A DNA stretch of 64,000 nt from Kappaphycus alvarezii (Eukaryota > Rhodophyta > Florideophyceae > Gigartinales > Solieriaceae), in assembly GCA_002205965.3 (NCBI GenBank), contig NADL03000662.1, positions 744,001 through 808,000 of the forward strand, read 5' to 3'. Of this stretch, positions 14,384 through 25,099 are shown in pieces; position 1 is the stretch's first letter; the number at the start of each line of letters is the position of its first letter. The notes under the pieces were generated by a model, which was given only the letters and a program-made list of their open reading frames with translations, searched no databases and had not been told where the DNA came from. A program made the translations under genes and the position numbers.

Positions 14384-14544
14384 CTGCCGCCGACCAAGGA
14401 AACCGCAGGATTAAGCTTCACGTATGGTTGTGTCATGCTCTTGAGCTCACCTCCGAACATTGCATCGCTATCATCCAAAAGTTCAAATCAGCTCGCGGCT
14501 CGCCTAACCTGCTGATTTCAGATAGTGGTAATGGACGCAGCAAC

Positions 14545-15675
14545 ATGGAAAGCACTCCGGCCGCCCCCGTTCCGATTCCCATGCAAAGTGGTTCTGGGAC
14601 CCCAAGTGGCCGAGCAATGCAGCCTGCCGTTAGGACCGCGCCCCAGGCGCGAAATGCACGTACAAGGGTAACTCCAGGACCGATCGCTGGGGTGACCGAG
14701 CAAGCTGAGCATCAGACGGACGCTGAAGCCGCATCGGCTGGACGTGCGCCTATATCGCCTGCGCCCTTTCCGCAATTGCCGTTTTCATTCACGGACAATC
14801 ATCGAGGTAGCGGCGCGCAAGGCAATGGGCCTATAAGGACGCCATCAGGCAACAAGAACCTTCCGGGCGGATTCGAAGATCCGAAGAAAGCAAGCTATGC
14901 CGTGCAGGGAATGAAAGATTACAAGCTCAGCAGTGAGATTACACAGGATATCAAGGACACAATCAAGATGTATGAGATCTGTGCTCGCCAATATGGCTTG
15001 TCCGATCGTCAGAAAAGTTACTTCTTTATACACGCCTTTGACGGCGCTGCACGTCGCCACTTCATGGCAAATACGACGCCAAACATGCCCTTTAACGAGA
15101 TGTGTGAGACGATGGATAAGGAATTTAACAGTGATACGCGTAAGCTACAGGTTAAGGCAACACTGGAACTGATTCTTCTTCGCTCATTTATGCAGGAGAA
15201 TAACATTCATGACATCACCGAAGGTCTCACAAGGCTCGTCTCACACATCAACGAGCTGGCACCTCAGTGCCCGCGAGAGTTCCAATCGGACGCAAACAAG
15301 AACGACTACCTTCGTCGCGCTGTGGCGGAGTACCAGGACTGGTCCAAAATACCAAAATCCAATATTACGTCGCAGAAGTATACGTTTAATGCCTTCACCA
15401 CGGCGCTACACGAGTCCATCCAGAACCTTAAGCAGCTATCGCAGCTCTCCGGGAGTCCATTTCCTCAAACAGGTATTGTCGCCAGTGATGATGAGACTGC
15501 TGATACGCACATGATGCGTTACGGGCGCACACCGCGACACGTGCATTGGAGGACGGCAAGGGATACAGGAGGAATGCTGCTACCACGCGTAGATATTCAG
15601 CAAAGACTTTCCAAGAAGCCCGACGACGAGGGGAGTGTGTACGTTGTGGGGAGCCATGGAGCTAAGGACATCGAT
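14545..15675 (+). pseudogene. copia gag, frameshifted, with zinc knuckle
   Basis: Gag would form the particle that packages the element RNA. The frame is open from before 14380, and the first good ATG is at 14545 (MESTPAAPVP). A proline/alanine-rich N-terminus is followed by a helical body (about 14860-15480). Near 15535 the coding sense moves to the next frame, which carries the nucleic-acid-binding knuckle CVRCGEPW, then GHRC, with C-x2-C-x7-H-x-C spacing (15636-15675). An in-frame TAA at 15663-15665 lies inside that knuckle. The knuckle frame continues directly into the protease, so Gag and Pol were one polyprotein. Confidence 0.75.
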
Positions 15676-15713
15676 GTGCAGAGAATGCCGCACGGCAACA
15701 CACCGAGCGCCGG

Positions 15714-18700
15714 TTGCAACAAGGTGTCGCACCTATCCATATTGTGGCTGATCTTATTACGTCTCATGAGGAAAGCCTTCATGCATCTGAAGAACCCCAA
15801 CTCAGCGACTTCGAGGGGGAAGGTGCCCATGCTGCGGACACATTCGCTGCGCTGATGATGGACACTGAAGGCAGTGAACAGGAAGGGGACCTTCCTGCAG
15901 AGACGGAGGAGATGGAACGTAACACACTATGCATGCGGCGCTCGATGATCAGAAGGGTTTTCGCTTCGGCGACGTGGAGCAATAAGTTCTCCTTTGCGTC
16001 GCCGCCGCAAGAAGCGTCCAGGAGGCTGTGCCACTACGGTCGACATGTCAGACCTTATCGCTGCCGATCTAGTCAGCGAAATGCGAAACGAGTAACGGGG
16101 TTTTGCATCGATACTGGAGCTCCGCATTCAGTCATTGGCAGAAAGGAGTTGAATAGGCTTTTTGCAGCACGTGGTATTCACAATGTTAGGGTACTGCCAT
16201 CCTCCCAGAGCTTCCGCTTTGCCGATACTGTGTTCAAATCACTGGGAAGAGTCCATATAGAACTGGATACACCGCTTGAAGCCCCGTTAGTACGAGTCTG
16301 TCTTGATGTCGTCCAGGCTGACATACCAGCACTTCTGGGAATGGATACTATGGAAAAGGAAGGCTTGACCCCGTGCCTTATCTCAAACCGTTTGGCCAAG
16401 CATAGAAGGGTGGTAACGGAAGACGGAAAAGAAGTGTTCATGGATGACTGGTATTGTCCCGTCACCCGATCGCGAAGTAATCACTTGTATGTCGGAATGC
16501 ACTTCGCGCCCCGTATATTTTTCACGAGGGCACAACTGTCTACGTTACATCGAAACTTCTTCCATCCGAGTGTCGCCAAGTTGTTCAACCTGATCAAACG
16601 GTCTAGACCGGAACATGCAACGCCCGAGACCCGACGCATTTTAGAAGACATCGCAAAGCATTGTGACCCTTGCCAACGCATTAGGCCCGGCCCACACCGC
16701 TTTCGCGTCAGTATTGGCAGTGAGGATTTGCGATTCAACGAAATAGTCATGATGGATGTCATGTATCTAGGCCGCGATCCTATCCTGCACGTGGTTGATG
16801 AAGCAACGCACTTTAGTGCAGCGGTATTCCTCAAGTCGATGAGCACGAAGGACCTATGGTAAGCGTTCATACGATGTTGGGCATCTGTGTACACAGGCCT
16901 TCCAAACCGTATCCTGACGGATCAAGGATCGAATTTCGGGGAACGGTTTATTCACCTGGCCCGATGTGCAGACGTTCAAGTGGATCGGACAGGGATAGAG
17001 GCCCACTCAAGCTTAGGGCTAGCCGAAAGATATCATGGCCAGCTGAGGACGACATTTCGTAAGATTATGGTCGCCCGACCCACCACTGAGAAGGAAGTAG
17101 CACTAGCATGTGCCGTGAAAGCCATGAACGACACACTGGGCCCTGAGAGACTGGTACCCTCGGCTATAGTCTTCGGTGAATACCCCCGGATGACCACCTT
17201 ATCGGAGCCAAACGAACTACGGCCAACACTATCTGAACGCGCCCAAGTAGCTGAGATTGCGCGGAAAGAAATGGAGGCAGAAATGTCTGCGCTTAAACTC
17301 AAGCGGGCCCTCCACCACGCAGTACCGCCCGCCTGTGATCGAGCTTATGAGCCGGGCGATGCCGTACTGGTGTGGCGGGAGAAAGTGGTCAATAATCGCA
17401 TCGGCGAGTGGCTCGGCCCTTTCATCGTGATGGAGATGGACCCAAAGCGGAAGCTAGTCTATGTCCGAGACGTGCCTGTTGGACCCGCCAAACCAGTTAA
17501 CCTGGTGCAAATGAAACCATACTTTCCACCTGAGGTACTGGCACAAACTTTCCTTGCTGACGTCGCTGCTGGAATGTCTACCTTCCGATCACCGGCAAAC
17601 GAACCAATATACATGACCGAAGTGTTGGAACCGGACGACGAACGGGCGAAAGGTGCAGAAATGAAAAGGGCTAGACTGAAAGAGGTTCAAGACCTCTTAA
17701 AGCGGGGTACCTTTCGTGTTGTATTGAAGGAAGACATTCCCCCCGGTGCGAACGTCCTCCTGGGCCGTTTTGTGCTGGCGATAAAGTCTTCCATCGACGG
17801 GAAGACCAAGTTCAAGGCCCGTTATGTTATCGGCGGGCACAAGGATAAGTGTAAAGAGCTCATGGTACATACAAGCAGCACAATAAGTCCACCTTATATT
17901 CGGTTACTGCTCGCGATGGCAGCCATCTTTAAGTTTGATGTCTGATCCGCCGATATACGGCAGGCATATCTACAAGCAGCGAATACAAGCGGAGCCACTG
18001 GGACGGGACATCTATCTGCGCGATCCATCACCGGAGTTTAACCTCGAACCAGACCAGTGCCGGAAGTTGCTACGGCCTCTATATGGGCTTTGCGACGCTG
18101 GTGACTTGTGGCATAAAACACTAGACCAGCACCACCAGGCTGGACTAGGCATGACGCCTTGCAAACTGGACCCGACGCTGTACTATTTGTTGGACAAGAA
18201 CATACTCATTGGTCTCAGTGGTGCCTATGTAGATGATCTTTTACGGACGGGGAATCCAACGTTTCGTCATAAGACGGCTATAACGAAGCAGAAGTTCAAG
18301 ATGGCCGAGGAGGCGAACCTCCCTTTCGAGTTTACTGGCTTCTCCCTCGACCGAGCAAGTAATGGGGACTTGGTGGTAGACCAGCATCACTACCTCCGTA
18401 AACTGGAATGCTTACCTCTGGGTGCACCCCTCAAACGCTTCCGTTCGATGCGAATGCGACTGGCCTGGCTGGCAAACTCACGCCACGACTGTCTTTTCGA
18501 GATCGCGCAGCTAGCACAGGTAACACCCGAGATGTTCGAGAAGCAACCGCGGGAGTACATCCGAAGGCTGAACAAGGCGATCAAGTACGCCACAGATAAC
18601 CGGACAACGTTACATATGCCAGAATCGGATATGGACACTCTAAGAATGACAGGCTTCTCGGATGCCTCTTTTGCTAACAACCACGATTTATCATCCCAGC

Positions 18701-19158
18701 TTGGGTATATAATATTCCTCATGGATGTACACGGTAAAGCCATACCTTTAGTCTTTAAGTCTTACAAGGCGAGAAGGATAACAAGATCGGCTATGTCTGG
18801 CGAAGTAATCGCGTTTAGTGATATGTTCGATTACGCGATCGCGCTCGCGCACGACATCAAATCAATGCTGAAAAAGCCTGTACCCGTACAGTTGCTCGCA
18901 GATAGCAAAGGTCTATTTGATATTATATCCAAAGGGTCAAGGACTTCCGAAAAACGAATGATGCTTGACATAGCAGCTGCACGCGAAGTATTCAAGAACA
19001 AGGTCATTTCTGATATTGGGTTTATACGAGGTTCTACTAACGTAGCAGATGGACTTACAAAGAGAATGTCCCAAGCGATGTTGCGAACAGTTATATCAAG
19101 CGGACGTCTAGAAGTTATACCGGAGCAATGGATCGTTCGAGGAGATGATACTACGTGA
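15714..19158 (+). pseudogene. copia pol (protease, integrase, RT, RNase H), multiple stops
   Basis: An aspartic protease motif FCIDTGAPHS lies near 16110. An HHCC integrase zinc domain (LHRNFFHP through HCDPCQRI) covers about 16540-16680. The integrase core shows its first Asp in MMDVMYLG (16750), its second in LTDQGSNFG (16915) and its Glu in GLAERYHG (17020). RT follows, with VLAIKSSIDGKTKFKAR (17775) and YVDDLL (18230). RNase H runs from GFSDASFANN (18655) to NVADGLTKRM (19050). The integrase-then-RT order defines Ty1/copia. Lesions are a TAA at 16860-16862 inside integrase, a TGA at 17943-17945 at RT motif A, and a frame change just after it. Every domain is present in outline, so the damage is recent and point-like. 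Confidence 0.9.
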
Positions 19159-19200
19159 GGTCTACATTGTGTACTATTCCAAGTATAATTCATCTTTACT

Positions 19201-20346
19201 TCACCTATGTTTGAGCTCAAGGACTTCAGCGAGTTGCACATCGGATGTTTTTGCTCCGGCGCATTCTCGTAAGCAAGAAATTGAGGCTCGCAAGACGCAT
19301 GGCTCCGCAGGATCTACAATAAGACCCCGGCCGCCATCTAGAAGTACGACATGGTCTACTGACTCCGTTCCGCCACAAACAAGGCGAAGAAGCCAAAGTC
19401 CCGACTTGTACTCGATGACCTTCCGAAACGCCGCATCAAAACAATTTTCGTGCAAGAACTTCCGATCGGAGGAGCGGCGAACGGCAACACCGAGATCTAA
19501 CTTGAAAACGAGAGGTGTCACTTGCTTCAGATTCTTCAAGTGAATGCGGGATGCCTTGAAGCTCGATATGGCCTCACTCGCCGCACTAGCCCCTCTGAGG
19601 ATATGTATCCCATTAACCGCGCTTGCGAGCGCACAATCGAGATGCGCCGTACTGGCATAAGGCGCGCCGTATTCGGTAACATGCCACTGCTTTAAGGCAG
19701 GATTATCTTCACGAGCACCTGGCCCCGCGGTAACCACAGCAACCCCACGGTTTCTCTCGCAGGAACCAAGCAAGGTCCTCAGTACATGCCCATCTTTGTC
19801 TCGCAATTCGTATGGCGGTATGTCAACACGAACCGCTGCAGTGCGTTCCTTCTTCCCACCTTTGCCAAGCTTCACCGCACCGAAATTCACTACCCTCTCT
19901 CCAGCTGGCGGTGCTGTGATTGTATCTCGGTCAACCTTCCAGTAGGAAGATATGTCACGGGAATTTCCGGCGGTCGCATACCAACAGCCCGCATCCAACT
20001 TGCGGGCCCCGACCTTCTTTCCGTCTCCCAAGATGAATGCGTTGATCCCCCAATCTCCACTCCCCCTCGCAGCCTGCCTTCTACGCCCCGCTCCCGCTCC
20101 ACCTACCCTGGAACCTGCCCGTGCACCCCGCTTCCTAGATCCTCCAGCTCCTCAACCTCTCCTGACACGACCATTGCTGCTTACGGAGGGCAATGAAGGG
20201 GGAATCCCCGCGGACAAGGGCTTCCGCTTCACCCACCCACGCGACACGAACGCGCCGCCGAGCATCCCGCTCGCGGTAGCCGGAGGGACGTCTGCCCGGG
20301 GGTTAGATGTGGGACTCCCCCGCATACCCCCCCTCGTTCTGGCCAT
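19201..20346 (-). pseudogene. Antisense accessory gene inside the copia element, cysteine-peptidase-like
   Basis: This is a long frame on the strand opposite pol, ending 43 bp from the pol stop and lying wholly inside the LTRs. From the ATG at 20344-20346 it spans 381 codons with a single interruption, a TGA at 20152-20154. The N-terminal third is rich in Gly, Arg, Pro and Ser and very basic, as in a nuclear-targeting or nucleic-acid-binding tail. The C-terminal half has the layout of a papain-like cysteine peptidase. It has a helix-start Cys in HLDCALASAVNG (codon 19633-19635), a second candidate Cys in ENCFDAAF (19441-19443), a His in SVDHVVLLD (19351-19353), and an Asp in LIVDPAEP (19312-19314). 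The His-then-Asp spacing of 13 residues, with two strands between, is typical of that fold. No function is shown. The peptidase reading is inference from motif order, and the gene could instead be a structural relative that has lost activity. Confidence 0.6.
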
Positions 20347-20492
20347 GATGTGGAAAGGTAGACAAGTGCAGACAAGACGTGAGGAAGTGTAAAAGGAGGA
20401 CAAGTGGGAGGAAAGTGCGTGATTGAAAGGTAGGCAAGGTGGGTTGTGCCTAGGTTGTACAAGGTCAGCTGTACCGCAGTTGGGATGTTCGA

Positions 20493-20505
20493 CTACAAAG
20501 GGGAG
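20493..20505 (+). promoter_or_regulatory. Polypurine tract of the copia element
   Basis: The purine-rich run ACAAAGGGGAG directly abuts the first base of the 3' LTR, where plus-strand DNA synthesis of LTR elements is primed. Confidence 0.85.
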
Positions 20506-20838
20506 TGTCGACGTATTCGCGGGCGGTGTAGTCGACTCGGCTGACAGCGGAGGTGCTGTAAGCCGAGCGCCCAGCCTGCGGTATAGATAGCTAATCTCCC
20601 GCCGTCTTCATAGAGAGCACAGCAGTGAGAAGTCTACAGCATCAACCGAAAAAGTCGTTGACGCTAGCCGCACGGTCGCCGCCCTGGGCCCTCCTCACGC
20701 ACATCCTTCCCAATCCCTACCCATCTCATCCAATAAAGCTTCTTTTTATCAACTCGTTCCTACAACATCCCACGTTTGTAAAGAAGTCGCGATTGTACGC
20801 AACTTCAAACGTGCCGTGGAGATCTACGTTTCACGACA
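20506..20838 (+). repeat. 3' LTR of the copia element
   Basis: Matches the 5' LTR along its whole length with about seven substitutions and one single-base indel, and shares the TGTCG and CGACA ends. The target duplication ATTAC follows at once (20839-20843). Confidence 0.95.
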
Positions 20839-20843
20839 ATTAC

Positions 20844-21115
20844 GGCCATTGCAGAGCACTTCAGGTAGAGAAACGACAAAAAGCCCCATAGTTACAGTAC
20901 AATCTAGGCTAACAGTAGCGACAGCGAAGCAGAAAGAACGGGAACACTGCACTGCTATATGATGGGATTCGGTGCATGTCGCATAGTCCTGAATGAAAGC
21001 TACAGCACAGTACCGAGAGATCGCGGCCACTGCACGGCTACATGACGAGACTCGGTGCATGTTGAAAATAAGGATAGGCTGAACAGTCCTAGTAGAGCGG
21101 AATGAAGGGTATAGC
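20844..21115. repeat. Degenerate tandem repeat, unit about 80-100 bp
   Basis: Two clear copies of a block containing CACTGC, then a TATATGAT or TACATGAC segment, then CGGTGCATGT, begin near 20946 and 21030. The CGGCCATTGCAGAG next to the copia insertion is a partial third copy. Later parts of the units also correspond (CATAGTCCTGAATGAA and ACAGTCC followed by GGAATGAA). No ORF is associated. Confidence 0.6.
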
Positions 21116-21443
21116 AACCCACTCTGTAGAGACAGGGGGCATTGACGAATACAGGTAGCAAGAGATGACCATCCCCGGGCAATTTGTGCCCTCCATTATT
21201 CGCTACCGACAGTGTAACGTGCACTTCAAAAAATACCAAAGCGATCCGTACAAGAACCTACGAAACTCCTTGATTTTTTTCCATGGTACAGTCAAATCAC
21301 AGCAATAATCTTACAACAGTATAGTGCAATAGCTTATATTACATTAATCATCGTTTCAGTGCAGTCCAGTTTGAATTATAAAAGTTTTTCTTTACTAGAG
21401 GCCATACGCCTGTAGATGTCAAAGACTTGCGCGAGAAAGAACT

Positions 21444-21740
21444 ATGTGCTCCCCGCCTCCGACCTCTCCGCCTTCCGATCTCCTACGCCTCCGACCTTCC
21501 AAGCCTCCGACCTCCCCTGCTCCATACTTTTATGCCGCAGACAAGACCCTGCGACCTCCCCGCCGCCCATTCGACCCTGCGATCTTCCAGGCCTCCGAAC
21601 TCTCCGGATTTCGACCTCCCCGCCACCGATCCAACCCCTCAACCTTCCCAGTCTCCGACCTCTCCGCCTTCCGACCTCTCCGCCATCCAAACGACCATCC
21701 AAACTCCCCGCGATCCGATATCCCAGCTGCCGATATGGTA
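21444..21740 (+). repeat. Degenerate CCGACCTCTCCGCC minisatellite
   Basis: About fifteen imperfect copies of a roughly 15-bp pyrimidine-rich unit are present. All three + frames stay open and encode Pro/Ser-rich peptides, which is what such a repeat yields by composition and is not by itself evidence for a gene. The block lies just upstream of the Harbinger accessory ORF and may be its leader. Confidence 0.65.
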
Positions 21741-21830
21741 GAGATCATCGAAAAAGAGGAGGCCTGTTCAACCCCCCAAACCACCGCCAGTCCAACAGCA
21801 CCGACGATGAATCTACCGCTACCTCTATGA

Positions 21831-22646
21831 AAGAGGGGTAGGTACCACTCAGAGGAATATCTCATCATGGTACGAGAGGTTGCGGTGGTACAAGCCCATG
21901 TCGCAAAGTACGGAGAGACGCGTGCCTTATTCGAAAAAGCCGCTAACAAGGCAAACCAGATCCCCCTCAAAGAGTTGCCTGGAAAGCCGCCCAGGATAGA
22001 TATAAGTAAGGGGTTAGGAGAAGATTTTGACACGGAGGATGAGAGGAACCAGAATCTGTCCGGCGTGGCGGGTGGTGAGATAGGAGAGCTGTACCAGTCG
22101 CTTTTACAGATGCGTGAAGAGAGGGACACTTTCTCAGAGGAGAAGGATTCAGACAAGACTGCCGAGCGGAGAAGGGACGAAGAGAAGGAGTGTGTGGGCC
22201 GGAGTGTGATTGAGATGGCATGGCATAGGAAGAGATAAAGAGAGGCTGGCGGAAGAGGGGGTGTTAACGGCAGTGCAGGTGGTGTAAACGTCGATGGGAG
22301 TAACAGTGAGAGCCGATATGAAAGCACTGAGGATGACGGATGTGATGAGATAGAGGTCTTTTACGCGTCAAATGGAAGCGCGATAAAGGCGCCACGACGC
22401 AAAGCGACTAGCTATGACATAGGTATGGATTTGTACGCCTTTGGAAAAAAAATGACAGGGGTGGACACTATTCGAGTGGAGTTGGAGCGTGACAATCTCC
22501 GTTTCGAGCGAGCAAAGTACGGCAATGAACTTGCCCAGCAAAAGAAAGAACGCGAAGAGCGGCGTAAAGGGCGTGAGGATGCGTAAAGGTTAGAATTGGA
22601 GAAATTGAAAATCATTTTTGACGCCTTTAAGAAGCGCTCTGAGTAG
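21831..22646 (+). pseudogene. SANT/Myb-like accessory ORF of a Harbinger-type element (H3)
   Basis: One frame runs from about 21831 to the TAG at 22644-22646, interrupted by TAA at 22236 and 22584. It opens with RYHSEEYLIMVREV and HVAKYGETRALFEKAA, which resembles the SANT/Myb-like helix-turn-helix proteins that accompany Harbinger-type transposases in protists and fungi. A Glu/Asp-rich linker and a charged coiled-coil tail follow (RVELERDNLRFERAKYG, then EREERRKGRE). In PIF/Harbinger elements such a protein binds the ends and assists the transposase. It faces the transposase at 22880-23915 in the convergent arrangement seen in the two other Harbinger elements here. The family call is from pattern, not a search. 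Confidence 0.55.
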
Positions 22647-22879
22647 AACAAAGGGAAAGTCCTCAACAGAGCCAGATCGGTAGTTTATAAAGCATTTACT
22701 ACTATTGAATGTGGGTATACATGACGCATCTTACCTACAGGACTTGCGCTTGGTGATGCTCGCCGGGGAAAATCTTTGTTCTTCACTCATCGAGAACCTT
22801 CATCCCCACGACCGTTCACATATTCCTCCAAGGACGGCTGCGGGAAACGGAAGTACTCAGATATCTTGTTCGGGTAAAG

Positions 22880-23915
22880 GCAGTTTCTGAAGTTACAAAG
22901 TCTATCATCGTAGAAATATAAAGCAATTCTACCAGCGACACCCATACCTTCATCTTAATCTTTTGGGCCACAATCGGGAAGTTCATCTTCACTTCCGCAA
23001 GCACCCACTCAACGGTGATTCTAACTTTCTATATCGACGTTTTTATTGCTCTCTGATTGTTATTCATGTTGCTGCCCCGTAATGGGACTTCCATATAATG
23101 ACATCAGTTGTATCCCGAATCGCTATACACAACATACTGAACTCCGACAGTAAGGAGAGAGTCGGAAAGGCTAGATGCTATGTCGCTACAGAGTTACATG
23201 CACCAATCATGTTGAAGACCCTCCACAGGGCCGTGTGCATGCAGAATGATTCCGTCCGGCGTGTTAAGGGCCTGGCGCTTAAGGTCGTGCTTGCGTTTTA
23301 TGCCCGTTGTATACGAGTTGCTGTATGTACCCTTTTTTACATGCGAATCGCACTATCTTCCCGTCTATGAAGACAACAAAATTTGGCAGAGCAGCCCCTT
23401 TTTTGTGTATACCATTCGAAAATGTCCGGGCACGCTGCTGTAGGTACTGGGGCGGAATAGGATCGAGTACAAAGTGTACGCGTTCACTCACGAGGTGCTC
23501 TATCGCCTCCCAGAAAATCTCAGAGATTTGGAATCTGTGATTTCCGAAGAGCTCTTCCAGATCGCTCCAGGAATCTGGACGGTCATTCGCGTAAGATGAT
23601 GCAAGTGGCCAAAACCTGTGAGACTCCATACCTTTTTCGCTTGGTATGAGTCTGTGTAACAGGCCAGCCCATCACGGTAAGTAAGCGAATTATCTCGGCA
23701 CCACAGAGGCGGAACTTTACTAGCGCTTCCTTGAGGATGAATCGTTTTAAGTTTAAGATGAAGTGTGTGGCAGCAATTTTTGACGATCTGTCCGAAAGCA
23801 GTCTAATCTGTTGCTTTTGGTAAGCTTTTTTCGATGCCATATACATACCCGCGCTCACAAATAAGAAGGCAGATGCTGAAGAGCCACGCTTAGTGTACCG
23901 TTTGCTCACAGCCAT
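22880..23915 (-). pseudogene. Harbinger-type DDE transposase (H3), frameshifted
   Basis: Encodes the RNase H-fold DDE domain of the HARBI1-like group. From the ATG at 23913-23915 the order is a helical N-terminus (LVKFRLCGAEIIRLL), the conserved segment SWSDLEELFGNHRFQIS, the first Asp in VVFIDGKIV (23363-23365), the strand LVYNGHK, the segment LNTPDGIILHAHGPVEGLQHD with the second Asp, then YSDSGYN, and the Glu in RITVEWVLAEV. Three frames are needed to read it, and a TGA follows the second Asp. All acidic residues remain visible, so inactivation is by frame breaks only. I did not find convincing terminal inverted repeats, so the element ends are undefined. Confidence 0.7.
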
Positions 23916-23979
23916 GAGCTCCACGCTGAGCAGACCTGTGCGATGTTTGCAGTGCGAGAGTGTGAGCTCCTTCTGACGC

Positions 23980-24880
23980 TTGTTGAGTGGTACGTGCTGC
24001 TACTCCCAACTGCCATCACGTCCGCATAGCGTAAACGCAGAACTAAATTTAAGGAGTGAAGTCAGGGGTGTGCCAGCAATGGCCACGATGCTAATACGGT
24101 GCCGGAATTTCTGCAGAACTATTGGCCAGCGTAAACTCTCTACTGTAGAACTATGTGGAAAATGCACTGAATATATAAGCTCCGCAATTACACACAGAAA
24201 TTCTGTAGATATGCGTGCAATATTCAATCCAAATCAAGGAGGCATAACTGTAGACATTTAACAAAAAACTAAAACTCAAGTACTGTTTTACACGACTCTA
24301 TCATCACTTGTATCAAATTATCAACTACGTGAAAACAAGAGCAATGAAAATATAAACGGTGTCGAAACCTGTAACTCAAAACATTAAATTTTATAGTCCC
24401 GAATTTAAAACTTCTCGCCTCGCTCGAATACGCCGAAAAAAATCTCTGGATCGACAGCCTTGTGGTTCCCTTATAAATATTCAATCAGGGTATCCCTGAT
24501 CCGCAATCACATTTTCAGATGGTAAAAGTTTTCTCCTTAAGTGTTCTCTAAAATAACTGCATCACTTTAAGTTCCGCAGGGGTATGGCCCATTAATAAGT
24601 ACAATATATCCGTTTGATATACTCAAACCTATATCATATCTCAATCCTGTTTGTTTAAACCTGTGATAGTAGTATGACGGGCCAAATAGTACAGGATCGA
24701 TGATTTGCATGTCTCATCGGCAGAAATTAAGCACTGCTCAACTACTGGTCTTAAAAAGGCCTACGCAATGACATCTGCATTACATGTCTGGTAAATTTTT
24801 ACTTTACCACAGACATACTGTATGCAGGTGCAGCATGCAAAGTCTTGAATACCCCACTATAACAAACCTAGACGATTAGG
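23980..24880. other. Intergenic, nothing recognised
   Basis: Only short frames on both strands, AT-rich from 24260 on. I saw no RNA gene or repeat pair. The outer end of the H3 element may lie here. Confidence 0.4.
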
Positions 24881-25099
24881 TTTGAATAGGGTGGCTAAAA
24901 TCTGCATGTTGTGGGGCGCGACATATTACAGACGCGGCACGCGTGGACCAAATCGCAAAACTAAGCTGCTGCTAGAGCCGATTCTTCACTCCTCCCGTCG
25001 AGCATCCGCTGCGGGTTGCGACAGAGGCCGCTTATTCGTCGATTACCTTAGACGTAGTCGCAGACGGCGATCCAAGTGAGTCGAAGGCTAGCGACACGA

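Larger units (their letters stand above)
13644..20838 (+). mobile_element. Complete Ty1/copia LTR retrotransposon with an antisense accessory gene
   Basis: The 7195-bp element is flanked by a perfect 5-bp target duplication, ATTAC, at 13639-13643 and 20839-20843. Its LTRs (334 and 333 bp) begin TGTCG and end CGACA. Between them lie gag with a zinc knuckle, then protease, integrase, reverse transcriptase and RNase H in the copia order, then an antisense gene, then a polypurine tract next to the 3' LTR. The LTRs differ at about seven substitutions and one indel, so the insertion is fairly young. Even so, gag-pol has at least three in-frame stops (15663, 16860, 17943) and two frame changes (near 15535 and 17990). 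The element is therefore probably non-autonomous now and may have been moved by proteins from an intact relative. Confidence 0.95.

Noticed and set aside
21400..24270. Terminal inverted repeats for the H3 element
   Set aside because: The best candidate pair (GAGGCCATACGCCTGTAG and GAGGCATAACTGTAG) is in direct, not inverted, orientation, so it was not used to set element ends.
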